From Ophiocordyceps camponoti-saundersi (nom. inval.) (Eukaryota > Ascomycota > Sordariomycetes > Hypocreales > Ophiocordycipitaceae): DNA of 64,000 nucleotides. Numbering within the stretch: the first letter of the stretch is position 1; the number at the start of each line of letters is the position of its first letter. The notes under the pieces are model-generated. The model saw only the letters and a list, made by a program, of their open reading frames with translations, ran no database searches and had not been told where the DNA came from. The stretch spans positions 1 through 64,000 of the forward strand of contig PDHQ01000138.1 of assembly GCA_003339415.1 (NCBI GenBank), written 5' to 3'. Shown piece by piece: positions 32,218 through 43,777 of this stretch. The position numbers were made by a program, and so were the translations under genes.

Positions 32218-33705
32218 TTATTCGTCTTCTTTCTCCCGCGTCTTTCCCGTCTCCCCCCGCCACTGCAGGGAGCGCTGAGAAGGGGGAGGGATGGGATGGG
32301 ATGGGATGAATAACGACGAGGCCAAAAGAGGAAAAGACACTCCCCGTCTTTTAGACGAACTATGAGGTTTTGACGTGCCTCGGCTTGTTAATGAATGACT
32401 TGAAGAAGAGGGAGATACATATGTATATACATACATACATGCGGATAGAGGAATGAGGTTTTTAGCTGGCTTGACCTGGCTTGGCTAGTGATATAGCATT
32501 GCCTGATAGGTAAGACTCAGGGACTGACTGACTGAGTTAACTTACTGTGACTGTGACTGTGACTGTGACTGGAGTGGGTTGATGATGACAAGTTGATAAC
32601 GATGGAGCTTTTCAATAGTTGCATGTTTCTCTTGTTTCTTTCTTTATTCCATCTCATCCCTTTTAACTGCATACCTGAGATGTACTCGTCCACTCACCTT
32701 CTCACCTTCTCACCTCGTCCAGTTGGATTAGTAGAGGTACCAAGGCCAGGTATGTACATTGTACACTTGATGAGCTGAAGCTGTCTGTCTCAGATTCCTT
32801 CCTTTCTTCCTTCCTTCTTTCCCCTCTTCCCCTCTTTCCCTACCTACATAGGTACCTACCTACCCACACCTGCTCCTGCTATGATGGCCTAGGGTGTGCG
32901 TGTGTGTGTGTCAGTCGTCGTGCGTGCTTTCCTTCTTCTTCCGGCCCGACGCGGTTGCCCTTGACAACGGGTCTTGTCATGTTCGCCGACGCCGGTTGAG
33001 AAAAAGCGGGGCCGTCTCACCGATTCAGGGACTCCCGCGGTACGTACCTCGACCGCGTCCCTCTCCGACCAACCAACCTAACAAGAGCAGAGAGAAGGAG
33101 CATCAAAGCAGAGGAGAGAGAGAGACAGAGAGAGAGAGGCTCTATTGAGTATCACCAACCTTTGTTTCTCCCTCTTCCTTCTTCCCTCTTCTTCTTCTTC
33201 TTCTTCTTCTCCTTTCTTTTTCTTCGAGAAGCAAGATAAAAAAAAAAGAGAGGATTTTTTTTTCTGATTACGCGATTTTTTTTCTCTGCTGTTGTGCGCG
33301 AAAGCAGGACGGAAGATACATATCGATTTCCGGAGTGATGCCCCTTGCATCGTCTTCTTCTTCGTTGTTGTTGTTGTTGTTGTTCGAGGCCAGGCAGATA
33401 ACATCACCGCCACAACCACCACCACAATCACCACCGCCATCATCATCATCACCATCGCCATCCTCATCATCTGCTCTGTGAAAACAACACAGAAAAGAAG
33501 AATACGATTGACGGGGGAAAAGAAAAAAGAGAAAAAGAAAGAAAGAACGCCTCAATTTCCCTCCTTCTCTCCTTCTTTTTTCATCCCGCCCCCCGGCGAT
33601 ATAACAAACAGCCAACAACATACCAGTCTCTCTCCCTCTTTCTCTCTCTCATATCAGAAATCAGACACGCCAAAAAAAAAAAATCGGTCTGTTTTTACGC
33701 GTCAA
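31872..33705. other. Divergent intergenic region with microsatellites
   Basis: 1.8 kb between the CE1 esterase (minus) and ASE1 (plus). Includes (TA)n at 31904-31931 close to the esterase start, (TC)n at 32192-32217, GGATGGGATGGGATG at about 32286-32308, (CTGTGA)n at 32545-32570 and (TTC)n at about 33189-33210. The ASE1 5' UTR region (33200-33705) is A- and pyrimidine-rich. Open frames here are repeat-driven. Confidence 0.55.
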
Positions 33706-36049
33706 ATGGATGAAAAATCTAGGCGTGTCGCGCAGCAGATTGACGTCTGCGTCGGTCAGCTTCATGCGCTGATGGATGAGATGGGCGTCGCGCCTCATGA
33801 GCGGGAGAAGCGCGAGGAAGATGTGAGTCTCCTCTTTCTTTCCCCCCCTCCTTCTTCTTCTCCCCCTCTCTCTCTATAGTCGTTTGCTAATAGAAATACC
33901 TTTCCCAGCTCTTCTCTGCCCTGGCCGAGACGCTCGATAATCGTCTGCGCATCCTCTCCTCCGAGAAGAAATCCTTGGTCGATCAGGCGAAAAGCACAAT
34001 CGCCCTCATCCGTCAGATGGAGGTGGCGCTTCATGGTCCGAGGCTAGAGCCGGATGATGATCTTGAAGTCACCTATCCTCTGACGCGCTGTCTGCAGCTG
34101 TTGCGTGACAAGCATGCGCACGTCAGTCGCCTCCATCGCGAGCGATTCGAACAGATCAAGAGTCAGTCCCTTTCTCCCTCTCAACCCCCTCCATCTTCTC
34201 CCATGCTGACTGCCATCATCACACAGAACTCGTCGACGCCCTCGTATCCTACTCGTCCCATCTCGAGCCCTCCTTCGTCAACATCGCCCTCCCCCCCATA
34301 GCCCCCGGCCAGTCTGTGCCCCCGCCTTCGTTTGACCTGTCGCCCGCCTACGTCGACAAGCTCGACGCCGAGTTCACCCGCGTCTACGACGAGTACACGC
34401 GCCGCATCGCCTTGGTCCAGACCCTATCCGATCACATCATCCAGCTGTGGGCCGAGCTCGGCACCCCTCAGGCCCAGCAGGATGGCGCCATCGTCAAGTA
34501 CTACCGCGACGCCCCCGAGCAGCTCGGCCTCCACGACGAGGACCTGTCGCGCCTCCAGGCCAAGCGCGACCGTCTGGCCGACGACAAGAGAAATCGCGAG
34601 CGTCGCCTGCGCGACCTCCGCACCGCCGTCGAGACGCTGTGGGACAAGCTCGGCGTCGACGAGGCCGATACCAGGGCCTTTCTCAACCGGAATCGCGGCT
34701 GCGGCTTGCGCCAGATCAACGAGTACGAGGACGAGCTCGGCCGGCTCCACGAGCTGAAGCGCCAGAACCTCCACCTCTTCGTCGAGGACGCCCGCGTCCA
34801 GCTGCAGGACCTCTGGGACGCCCTCTACCTGTCCGAGGACGAGATGCTCGAGTTCACGCCCGCCTTTTCCGACGTCTACAGCGACGCCCTGCTCGAGGCC
34901 CACGAGCGAGAGGTTGCCCGGCTCGAGGCCCTCCGCGAGCAGCGCGCGCCCCTCCTGGCCCTCGTCGACCGTCACAAGGCGCTGCTGCGGGATCGCGACG
35001 AGCTCACGGCCTCGAGCCAGGACGCCTCACGCTTGATGATGCGCGGGAACAACAAGGGCGAGCGGCGAGACCCGGGGAAGCTGTTGCGCGAGGAGAAGAC
35101 GCGCAAGCGGGTGGCCAAGGAGCTACCCAAGGCGACGGCCGAACTTCGTCGGGCGTTGGTCAAGTGGGAGGACGAGTACGGACGGCCGTTTCTCGTCTTT
35201 GGCGTGCGCTACCTCGACGAGCTGGATGCCGATGAGGAGACGACGACGACGATGACGACGACGAGACCACCCTCGTCATCGTCGCGGTCCAAGACGCCCG
35301 CTTCTTCTTCTTCCTCCTTTTCTTCGTCGTCGCGGCCCAAATCTGCCGAGCTGAGCAGGGGAAACAGCACCCTGCGATCTCGTCCCAAGTCGGCCGAGTT
35401 GAGCCGGGCCAATAGCGTAAGATCTGCTGCGCCGCCATCGCGTTCCATGACCAAGACGCCTACGGGGAACAAGGTCAACAGCAACCAACACGACCACCAA
35501 AGCAACAGCAGAACCGCCACGACAACCAACAACAACAGCCCCTCGAGGCTTCCGGCACGTGTACCGCTATCGACGCTCAAGCACGGGGCCAACTCTCCCG
35601 AGCGGGCACGGGAAACGACATTCATCCGTCCTAGAGCGCCGCCGCCCAAGATGCGAACGCTGGGGCCCGTGCCGGAGCTGTCGGCGTCGTGCGGGAGCGG
35701 CCGCAGCAGCAGCAACAGCAGTCACAACATGGTGCGGCACGTCGAGCCGGAAGACGTCTACGAGGACGACAAGAGCCGATACGCGGGATCATCGCGACAC
35801 ACGTCTCACACGTCATCCTCGACGGAGAACTGGGAGACGTACGTGGACGACGATAGCGATCCCGAGCCGGACGCTTCCGAGGCTTACTACGCCAAGCTGA
35901 GGGCAGCGAGCGGTGGTGCAGGTCGTCCACGGTTCGAGCCGGCGACCTTGGTAGGCGGCGGCGGTGGTGGCGGTCTGAGGCTTGCGGAAGCCGAGGCTGG
36001 TGTTTTGGATCGTGAGAAGGGGGGACGTATCTTGTCGGGACGGGGGTGA
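33706..36049 (+). CDS. ASE1: Ase1/MAP65/PRC1 microtubule-bundling protein
   Basis: Three exons, 33706-33822, 33909-34161 and 34227-36049, 730 aa, close to the 731 aa of fission yeast Ase1. Donors are GTGAGT and GTCAGT. The N-terminal half is long amphipathic helices (dimerisation and rod, about 1-400) with segments such as LRILSSEKKSLVDQA and AELGTPQAQQDG. Residues 404-456 (GKLLREEKTRKRVAKELPK...LVKWEDEYGRPFLVFGVRYLDEL) are the conserved spectrin-like microtubule-binding core. The remainder is a basic, Ser/Arg-rich disordered tail with repeated RPKSAELSR motifs, where CDK and Aurora control usually acts. It crosslinks antiparallel microtubules in the spindle midzone and is needed for anaphase and cytokinesis. 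Confidence 0.92.
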
Positions 36050-36073
36050 TAAGATGAAGACGAAGAGGACGAT

Positions 36074-36106
<33 letters not shown>

Positions 36107-36752
36107 AACAGAACCGTGGCGATGCGGGACTTGGGAGGCTGATCCATTTGATCAGAGAGACAGAGAGACAGAGAGTGTGTGTATGTATGTATGTATGTGA
36201 CTAACTTCTGTATGATGAGGCTGTGCTTGATGGACATGAAGCCGGTTTTTGTGAGGCATCCATGATACATAGGTATCTATCTCTCTGAATCCGTATGCAT
36301 GTATCAAGGCGTTGCCCGGTTATGGAAACATTGTACATACAGGCATGATACAGGCATGAAATAGAGACTGAGGCCTTGTTTCCTATCTATGTTTGTACGT
36401 GTTCTTTGTCTTTGTAGGGTTAGGGTTGTTGCAGATCAGGGTTCATCCATGGAGGCGGGGCAGGCTGGCAGGGACCACAGTAGAGCCGGGAAGGGCGGAG
36501 GAGTTGAGAGTTACAGGGAAAACAAGGGGTAAAGTGTGAGTGTGAGTGAGTGAGTGAGTGAGTGAGTTTGGGTGATCCCCGTCTGTCCGTCCGTCCGTCA
36601 GTCCGTTCAAGAGTGTCCAATCCATGATTCTCCCTCCCTCCCTCCCTCCCTCTCTCTCTCTCTCTCATATCTCCTCCATCTTCATTCTTCAGTACATACA
36701 TACATACATACATACATGTCTTGGTGGTGAGACGGGGATATATATTCTGGAT
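36050..36752. other. Intergenic region with telomere-type and simple repeats
   Basis: Holds GAAGAAGA repeats after ASE1, (TATG)n at 36179-36197, the telomere-like 13-mer at 36415-36427, (GAGT)n at about 36539-36567, CCCT/CT repeats at 36630-36666 and (CATA)n at 36692-36718. No gene. Confidence 0.6.
36415..36427 (+). promoter_or_regulatory. Telobox-like TAGGGTTAGGGTT
   Basis: Two telomeric TTAGGG units, 326 bp upstream of the Irs4-like gene start. The exact reverse complement occurs downstream of the same gene at 38348-38360. Known proteins of the Tbf1/TRF type bind such motifs at promoters; function here is inference. Confidence 0.4.
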
Positions 36753-36974
36753 ATGAGTCTGGCTGCTGCTCTTGCCGCCTCGTTGTCGTCGGCGGCTGCT
36801 TTCTCCGGTCGGGCCGAGGATGGTGGTGGCTTTGGCGCTGAGGCGGCGTCTGCTGCGCTTAGGGGGGCGACGTTGGCTTTTAGGGGGTTGCGTCCTGCTG
36901 GTTTGACTACGAGTATGACGTCGACGTCGACGACGACGACAACGACAACGACAACGACACCATCATCGTCATCG

Positions 36975-37012
<38 letters not shown>

Positions 37013-38294
37013 GACGAAATCGGCACTGATAGCATCATCATCATCAAGAACACCCCTCAAAGAAACAAAAGCCCGCAAAGGCGCAACCCTAGCAGCCGCA
37101 ACAGCAGCCCTGAAATCAACCACCTCCAACCCGATCCTCCTCCGCAGACGAGAAAGCCTCTCCACTTCATCCTCCACCACCACCACCACCACCACCACCA
37201 CTTCCTCCTCCTCGCTCGCCGCCTCGCTCGCCTTCCGCCGACAGCGACGATTATGCTTCTCTACGCCCGTTCCCGTCCAGGCTTTGATCGAGCTTGTTGA
37301 ACAACGGCGGCGTTTTGCGATGAGGGGGGTTGAGGGGATGAGTTTTGCGGGGTTTTCGAAGAGGGTGGTGGTTGGGAGGAGAGAGTTTGGTGATGATGAG
37401 GGGGTTGGGGTTAGGGTTGAGAGTACTGGTTCTAGACGGTTGTGTAGACTTGTTGTTGAGAGGTTGAGGTTGAGGAGGGAGAGGGAGAGGGAGAGAGAGA
37501 GGGAGAGGGAGAGGTCGTCTTCGCCTTTGCCTGAGAGAAAGAAGAAGATGGAGAAGATGAAGAAGAAGAAAAAGAGGGTGAGGAATAAGAAGACGAAGAC
37601 GAGAAGCGATGCCATCGTCATGAACTCGGCTCCAACCCCCGTCAACACCACACTCTCTCCTCCTCGACCCTCACCACCAAACTCACACCCAACCACAAGC
37701 ATAACCACAAGCACAACCGCACCTGCAACACTGGAGAGACTAAACACCAAGCTCGTCAGCACCACAACAGCAAACAAGCTCACGAACCCAACGCCCTACA
37801 CCCTCCGCACCTCCCTCCGTCCCAGCTCACCAACTGGCCCCTCCCCAAACACGAAAACACCACCGTCACAAAAAACACATAGAAAATCTCTCAAAGGAGG
37901 GAAACACGCTCACAACGAAGGCTCGCGCAAAAGATGGCAAGACACGATCCCCCCTCGCGAACGAAAACGATACGAAGCTGTATGGGCCTCTAATCGAGGA
38001 AGTCTCCTAAGCCAGCCCTCTCCGACGTCTTCACAGGGTATAAACGAAGATGAGAACGACTTCGTGGCGAATATAGTGGTGAGGAATATCTGGCGTCGCT
38101 CTAGATTGACGGATGAAGAGCTGGCTGAGGTTTGGGATCTGGTTGATAGGAGGGGGGAGGGGGTTCTTTCGAGGGTTGAGTTTGTGGTTGGTATGTGGAT
38201 TATTGATCGTAGGTTGGCCGGGGGGAAGGTGCCTGCTAGGGTTTCGGAGGGGGTTTGGAGGAGTGCGGTTGGGTTGGATGATTGGGTTGCTTGA
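36753..38294 (+). CDS. IRS4: Irs4/Tax4-like EH-domain protein
   Basis: One open frame, 513 aa from MSLAAALAASLSS. The frame is open upstream, but upstream codons are repeat-derived. The C-terminal 116 residues (398-513) are an EH domain. It begins IPPRERKRYEAVWASNRG and continues NIVVRNIWRRSRLTDEEL, then AEVWDLVDRRGEGVLSRVEFVVGMW. This is the arrangement of yeast Irs4 and Tax4, which bind NPF motifs of the phosphoinositide 5-phosphatase Inp51 and help control PI(4,5)P2, wall integrity and rDNA silencing. The N-terminal AASAALRGATLAF motif also fits. The middle is low-complexity: Thr10, Ser16 or more, Thr9 and an (RE)n stretch, each from simple DNA repeats. Hidden introns in the low-complexity part are possible. 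Confidence 0.8.
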
Positions 38295-38347
38295 GTGAGT
38301 GTGTGTATACGATGATGGCGTGAAGGTGTGAGGTGAGATGATATTGT

Positions 38348-38360
38348 AACCCTAACCCTA
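38348..38360 (-). promoter_or_regulatory. Telobox-like AACCCTAACCCTA
   Basis: Exact inverted copy of the 13-mer at 36415-36427, 54 bp after the Irs4-like stop codon and 140 bp before the ketopantoate reductase start, so it could belong to either. Confidence 0.4.
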
Positions 38361-38499
38361 TTCTACATCGTGTATGTATGTATGTTGAATTTCATTCCCG
38401 GGCCGATAATTCACCGACCAACCTCACCTCACCTCGTCTCACCTCACCTCACCCACTCTCCATCCATCAACCACCAACAACAACCATCACCACATCATC

Positions 38500-39795
38500 A
38501 TGACCCTCCTCACCAAAAAACACCTCCCCCTCCCCCAAAAAATGTCAACCTCAACCTCAAGAACCCCCCCTCCAAAGCTCTACGCCTGGACAAAAGCAAA
38601 CCTCTCTCCCCATCCATCCACCCCCCAACAACCACCCTCCACCTCCACCTCCACCTCCACCTCTCCCAGCATCTACATCCTAGGAGCCGGGAATATAGGC
38701 CGCCTCTTCGCCACCTCCCTCGCCGCCCTGCCGTCAAAACCAACCGTCACGCTCGTGGTAAGGACACCAGCCCAACTCCAGACCTACCTCTCCAGCCCCG
38801 GAATCCAGCTCGTCAAGCCATCCAACTCCCCATCCAATTCCCCGTCACCGTCACCAAATCACACGTCACAAATCACCCTAGAAAGCTGGACAGAAACACC
38901 CCCCCAAACAGGACCAATCCACCAAATCCCCCCCCTCAAAAACCTCATCATCGCCACGAAAATCACAAACGCATCAGACGCAACCCTCTCCCTACGACGA
39001 TACCTAACCCGCGACTCGACCATCGCCATGGCCCAAAACGGCATCTGCCCCTTCTGGCCACCACAAGGAAACGACCTTCTGATCCGCGGATGGGGAAGCG
39101 TAGAGGAAGCGCCGACGATCATGGCCTGCGTAGTCTCCCACGGGCTATACGCCGATCCGTCCCGGGGCGCCGGCACGAGCGTCCACGCGGCGTTGGGGGA
39201 CGTCGTTTTCGGACCTGTTTGCGGCGCCGCGCTGTCCGAGCCTTCTATAGCGGAGGAATCGTTCCTAGCGCGCTGCCTCGTTTCCGCCGAGGTGCTGGAC
39301 GCAAAGACCGTCTGCCCAACGACCCTCTGGCTCTCACAGCTTGAAAAGCTGGTGTACAACTCCACCATCAACCCCCTAACAGCTCTCATCCGCTGCCCAA
39401 ACGGCGCCCTCCTCACGACGGAAACGAGACGGCAAGTCGTGGACAAACTCCTGTGCGAAACGAGCCTTATCCTACGCACCTTCATCGCCCACCGCGCCCC
39501 CCTCCACCTCCCAAACACAACCCCTTCCTTCTCCGCCGCGGATCTCCGCGCGAGGCTGGAAGCCTTCATCCCGCGCGTCGGCCCAAACAGGAGCTCGATG
39601 CTGCAGCACGTCGTGGCAGGCGTCCCGACTGAGATCCGCGCCTTCAACGGCTGGCTGGTCGATCGTGCAGCCGAGCTCGGTCTCGGATCGGGATCGAAGC
39701 CTGTCTTGCATCGGAAGCTCGTGAATTTCGTCGAGAAGGCTAAGCCTGACGATGAGCCCTGGGACGATGATATGCTTCGTCGTATGCTGCTTTAG
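38500..39795 (+). CDS. PAN5: 2-dehydropantoate 2-reductase (ketopantoate reductase)
   Basis: Single exon, 431 aa; a second in-frame Met at residue 15 is an alternative start. The Rossmann motif IYILGAGNIGRLFA (about 58-71) binds NADPH. The C-terminal helical domain holds KLVYNSTINPLTAL (283-296), with the catalytic Lys283 and conserved Asn, and SSMLQHVVAGVPTEIRAFNGWLV, the family signature near the C-terminus. The enzyme reduces ketopantoate to pantoate in pantothenate and coenzyme A synthesis. The N-terminus is a Ser/Thr/Pro extension of about 55 residues, perhaps disordered. Some fungal members of this family act on other 2-keto acids, so the exact substrate is not certain. Confidence 0.87.
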   Translation: MTLLTKKHLPLPQKMSTSTSRTPPPKLYAWTKANLSPHPSTPQQPPSTSTSTSTSPSIYILGAGNIGRLFATSLAALPSKPTVTLVVRTPAQLQTYLSSPGIQLVKPSNSPSNSPSPSPNHTSQITLESWTETPPQTGPIHQIPPLKNLIIATKITNASDATLSLRRYLTRDSTIAMAQNGICPFWPPQGNDLLIRGWGSVEEAPTIMACVVSHGLYADPSRGAGTSVHAALGDVVFGPVCGAALSEPSIAEESFLARCLVSAEVLDAKTVCPTTLWLSQLEKLVYNSTINPLTALIRCPNGALLTTETRRQVVDKLLCETSLILRTFIAHRAPLHLPNTTPSFSAADLRARLEAFIPRVGPNRSSMLQHVVAGVPTEIRAFNGWLVDRAAELGLGSGSKPVLHRKLVNFVEKAKPDDEPWDDDMLRRMLL

Positions 39796-40189
39796 CATCC
39801 GCCCCTTTACTACCACCATCCCACACAGAACCACACATGATTTCACAGATGAGCCCCCCCCTGAACATCTCTGAACTTGCCACCGTGATTTCCAAAACAG
39901 CTTCTGCACAGAATCCCTTCAGCGGCTCATCACAGCTTTGCCTTGCCTTGCCTCGCCTCGTCTCGTCTCCCTCATAATAACAAGATACCATACATGACCG
40001 GAGACATATATACCTATACATACATGTATATGTACCGTATGCAAACCTCTACATCTATAAAAGACCACCCCAAGGCCAAAACAGTGGCATCGACATCGTC
40101 AAATCCCACCACCATTATTCCCTTCCTTTCACCCCTTTTCCCTCCCTCTCCCTTCACAAAGTAAAAAAAAATAATACCCTTTTTTTTTT
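39796..40189. other. Convergent intergenic region
   Basis: 394 bp between the ketopantoate reductase (plus) and Myb (minus) 3' ends. Contains CCTTGCCTTGCCTCGCCTCG repeats (39940-39965) and a TACATACATGTATATGTAC near-palindrome (40017-40034). No gene. Confidence 0.55.
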
Positions 40190-41745
40190 TCACCACGGCC
40201 GCTGCGAGTGCGACATCTCCATCGACTCCGGCGACGCCGCCTTGGGTGAAAGCGACTGCCACAGCTGCTCCGGCTCCTCGCCCACCAACTGGCCCGCCCG
40301 CTCTCGACACGCGGCCGGCGTGAAGCCAGAGCCAACCTTGTGTGCCACGATGCGCCATTTCTCGTTCTCGTAGTCCTGTAATGACTTGCGCAGCTTCTGA
40401 TCCTGTTGGAGAGGGCACAAAAAAAAGGGGGAGGGGGGAAAACGGCAGAAGAAAAGGAGGGGAGGATAACCTTTTAGCAAATCACACCACTTCGGGCATC
40501 ACCAAAGCAAAAAAAGGGGGCAAACAAGCGATAAGAAGAAAAACATACCATCTCATCGGTCCACAGCGTCGTCTTCGCCTTCAGCTTGGTGCAGTAACGG
40601 ACTTGCAGCGTGCCCGACGACCGACCCGGGAAAAAGTCCGCTATCTGCTTCCACGTCAAGTTCTTCTGCTCCTTGAGCTCGATCAGCAGCTGGTCGTCTT
40701 CGGCCGTGAACTTGAGTTTCGGCCCGCGCGGCCGAGGCGCCGGCGCCGGCATCCCCACCTGTCCCACCATGCTCGGCGCCGATCCGCCGCCCTCCTCGCG
40801 ACGCATGCTCTTAGACGGCGGGCCGAGGTCCGGCAGGTGGTGGTGGTGATGCATCTGCGCCTGTGCCGGCTCCGACCCGTAGCCTTCGAGGCCCGAAGCG
40901 TCCACCACCGCCACCGAGAGGTCGAAGTCGTCCGGCCGCGACCGCTTGCCCATTGGCGCGCTGTACGACCCGTAAGGCGACTGGTTCGGCGACGAGACTG
41001 CTCCGTACAGCGGCGTCGACACGTTGCTAGCCGCACCGAAGGGGACGTGGCCCAGCCGGTGACCCTGAAGAGCGTCCATCGACACCTGCGGCGATTGCTG
41101 TTGCTGTTGCTGCTGCTGCTGCTGCTGCTGCTGTCCGGCTCCTGGGTCCGACTGCTTTTGGCCCATAGCCCCTATCGAGAGGCTCGGCAGGTGGCCATGG
41201 GGCGACGACTCGGCCGCCGTCTTGTTACTGGTTGCCACCGTCGAGCACACGCCGGGAAGGTTGACCGGAGACGGCTGCTGAGACGACGGCGCCAGTGATG
41301 ACTGTCGTTTTGGCTGCTGCTGCTGCTGCTGCTGGACCTGCAACTGTGACGGCTGTTGCACCGGCGATGACTGATGATGGTGACGATGATGATGCTGATG
41401 CTGATGATGCTGCTGCTGCTGCTGAAATGGATGCTGCGCTTGCGGTTGATGATGATTATGATGATGAGCGAGAGAAGAAGGCGGAGGCGGAGGAAGATGC
41501 GGCGGAGGCGGAGGCTGTGTCGGCGTAGGCTGATAAGCCGTCTGTGGATGCTGGTGATGATGATGATGCTGGTGATTATGGACAGGAGGAGAGTTGTACG
41601 CGTGCTGAAGCTGCTGCGTCAGTCCGCCCGTATGCGAACCCTGACCAGAGTAGTCCACATTGTAGCCGCCGACTCGATAGTTGTCCGCCAGCGTGACTCC
41701 AGCCCATGGGTTCCGCCAGAGCCCTCGACTCTGGACGGTCTCCAC
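40190..41745 (-). CDS. Gln/His-rich two-repeat Myb/SANT protein (5' end unresolved)
   Basis: Exons 41745-40549 and 40402-40190 on the minus strand, at least 469 aa. The 146-nt intron (GTATGT...CAACAG, phase 0) joins TDEM to DQKLRKSL. The N-terminal 330 residues are low-complexity with long Gln (CAG/CAA) and His (CAT) tracts and Pro runs. Residues about 343-390 (KFTAEDDQLLIELKEQKNL...ADFFPGRSSGTLQVRY) and 391-440 (LWTDEMDQKLRKSL...WRIVAHKVGSGFTPAACRERA) are two Myb-like repeats with spaced Trp/Phe residues. No ATG exists in this frame between the stop at 41881-41883 and the first listed codon (GTG at 41745). The true start must come from an upstream exon, perhaps the ATG near 41900. Probable nuclear DNA-binding regulator; targets unknown. 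Confidence 0.75.
41084..41135. repeat. Coding CTG/CAG repeat (poly-Gln)
   Basis: GCTGTTGCTGTTGCTGCTGCTG... on the plus strand encodes 13 consecutive Gln in the minus-strand Myb protein. A second GCTGCTGCTG tract lies at 41315-41334. Confidence 0.85.
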
Positions 41746-42591
41746 GCTGTGGGCGGACAGAGTTGTCTTTCCGGGCCACGGACTTGACTTGGAAGACGGT
41801 TTGATAAAGGCTGCCTCTGTTTTTTGACGACCCTCGCGATTCTCTTTGCGTCCGTCTCCAGATCCGGCGTCACAGCCAGCTCAGTCTCTTGACTATACAT
41901 GATTGTCAGCCTGAATCCATTTCAGCAGTTTCAAAGGCCGTGATGAAGAGAAGACGGCTTCTAAGAGGCAGCTACTTTCAAAGAATCGTCTACGAAGAAC
42001 GAGCGAAAGAGCTTTTCTCCCTTTCAATGGGGGCCGCAGTAAGGGGTAAGAAGTGAATAAGAAAGGGGGAGGAGGGAAAGGCTTCGGGCTCGCCTACTCT
42101 GTGCTATAACTGAACGTTATAGATGACGGGCTTTGCTGTCAAAAACATGTGTCACGATGCTTGTCTGCTTCTCGGAGACTGTGAGACTGAATTCCCCCCA
42201 CCCCCTTTCCAGGCTTCGTCAAATACCGAATTGCTTGCAGATCTCGACTAGTATCGAGTTGGCTCCAGGTTGTTTCAAATATCGATTTAATAATAACACT
42301 TTTTCTCTTCGGTATCGTGTAAGTAAGTCAGAGTTGACAATTGAAGATGTTGGCTGGCTTGAGATTCTGGTTCCGTGATGGGAATTAATTATGTCGTCGT
42401 CTTCGTCGCGTCTTCGTCTTCGTCGGCTTCGTTAACTTTGTCGTTAGTTTCGTCTTCGTCGTGGATGCTGCCTCACGCAGCAGTCGGTCGAAAAAAACCA
42501 AAAGCTAACCTCGAGGTCCGTCGGAGCTGAAGAAAAATCGTAATTATAGCCGCCGTTGTACTGGAAAGGGGACTGGATTGATCGGGGAAGA

Positions 42592-42619
42592 GGGGGGGGG
42601 GGGGGGGGGGGGGGAAAAA

Positions 42620-42700
<81 letters not shown>

Positions 42701-42702
42701 GG

Positions 42703-42766
<64 letters not shown>

Positions 42767-42775
42767 GGGGGGGGG
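42592..42775. repeat. Poly-G tract (likely sequencing artefact)
   Basis: About 184 bp of nearly uninterrupted G with rare A or T. Unlike any other composition in the window except the tracts near the N gap. Confidence 0.8.
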
Positions 42776-43560
42776 CGTGTTTGTTTTTGGAAAGAAGCGC
42801 TCGAAGGAGGAGGGGGGAAAAGGAACTGCAAAGAGTTATAGTAGGACGAACAAGGCTGTCCATCGAGGATGCCGGTTACGTGGGTCTCGAGCTTGGCGCC
42901 GGCCTGGACAGCCCTCGGCCGGTCGGGCCGGGTAGCGAGAGACGCCGCGGACAAGCGGCTGCGGTGAGTAGGAAGCAGTCGGGGAATAAACTGGCGAAGT
43001 TGTGCCGCCAAAGGCCTTTGGGGTCCATTCCAGGTCATGATGCCACTTGGATGCATGCTTGGGTGTCCACTTGTTCAGTTGCTGCTCATGACGAGGGATC
43101 CGGGACGACCAAGGACACCGACAGCGGGGACCCAAGACCTGGAATTGTATTCTTTTGACGCTCCGGAGGGGGGGAAAAGGAGGGAACACGGCAGCGGGGG
43201 GGGCATGGGGGGGAGGGAGGGGGGGAGGGGGTGTAGCGATAGCCTAACCATCGTCGGACTCCCCGTCGATTGGTGATTCTCCCGAGAGCTGATCCTTTCC
43301 GCGTGGCTTGCTGCGAGTCTACATACATACAACAACAAGGAGGCGGGCAAGCAGGCAGGCAGGGGAAGGAGAGGAGATGATAGTGAGAACTGGGACCAAC
43401 AGGCGTACTTGCGAGGCAACGGCCGCATCCAGTATCCGCCGAGACCGAGCGGGGAAGAAGCATGCGTGATTCGCTGCCCTGGTCGGTCCAGCCTCGAGAT
43501 TGCCGAAGCCGCCTGGCTTCAACATGGTTATGGGGGGGTGGGAAAGGGGAAAGGGGATAT

Positions 43561-43593
<33 letters not shown>

Positions 43594-43701
43594 AAGGCGC
43601 CCCGGAGGTGAAAGCCGGGTTCAGCCCCAAGGAGGTGGTGGGGGGCGGACCGGATTGTGGAGTNNNNNNNNNNTGCTGTACTGTGGTCTTGTTTGCGTGT
43701 G

Positions 43702-43776
<75 letters not shown>
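43561..43776. other. Assembly gap: 10 N (43664-43673) between two poly-G tracts
   Basis: Poly-G at 43561-43587 and 43704-43776 flank a run of exactly ten N, a conventional placeholder for a gap of unknown size. The sequence after the first G tract (from 43588) is a G-enriched, error-laden version of the sequence after the second (from 43779), so the two gap edges probably represent the same locus. Confidence 0.85.
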
Positions 43777-43777
<1 letters not shown>

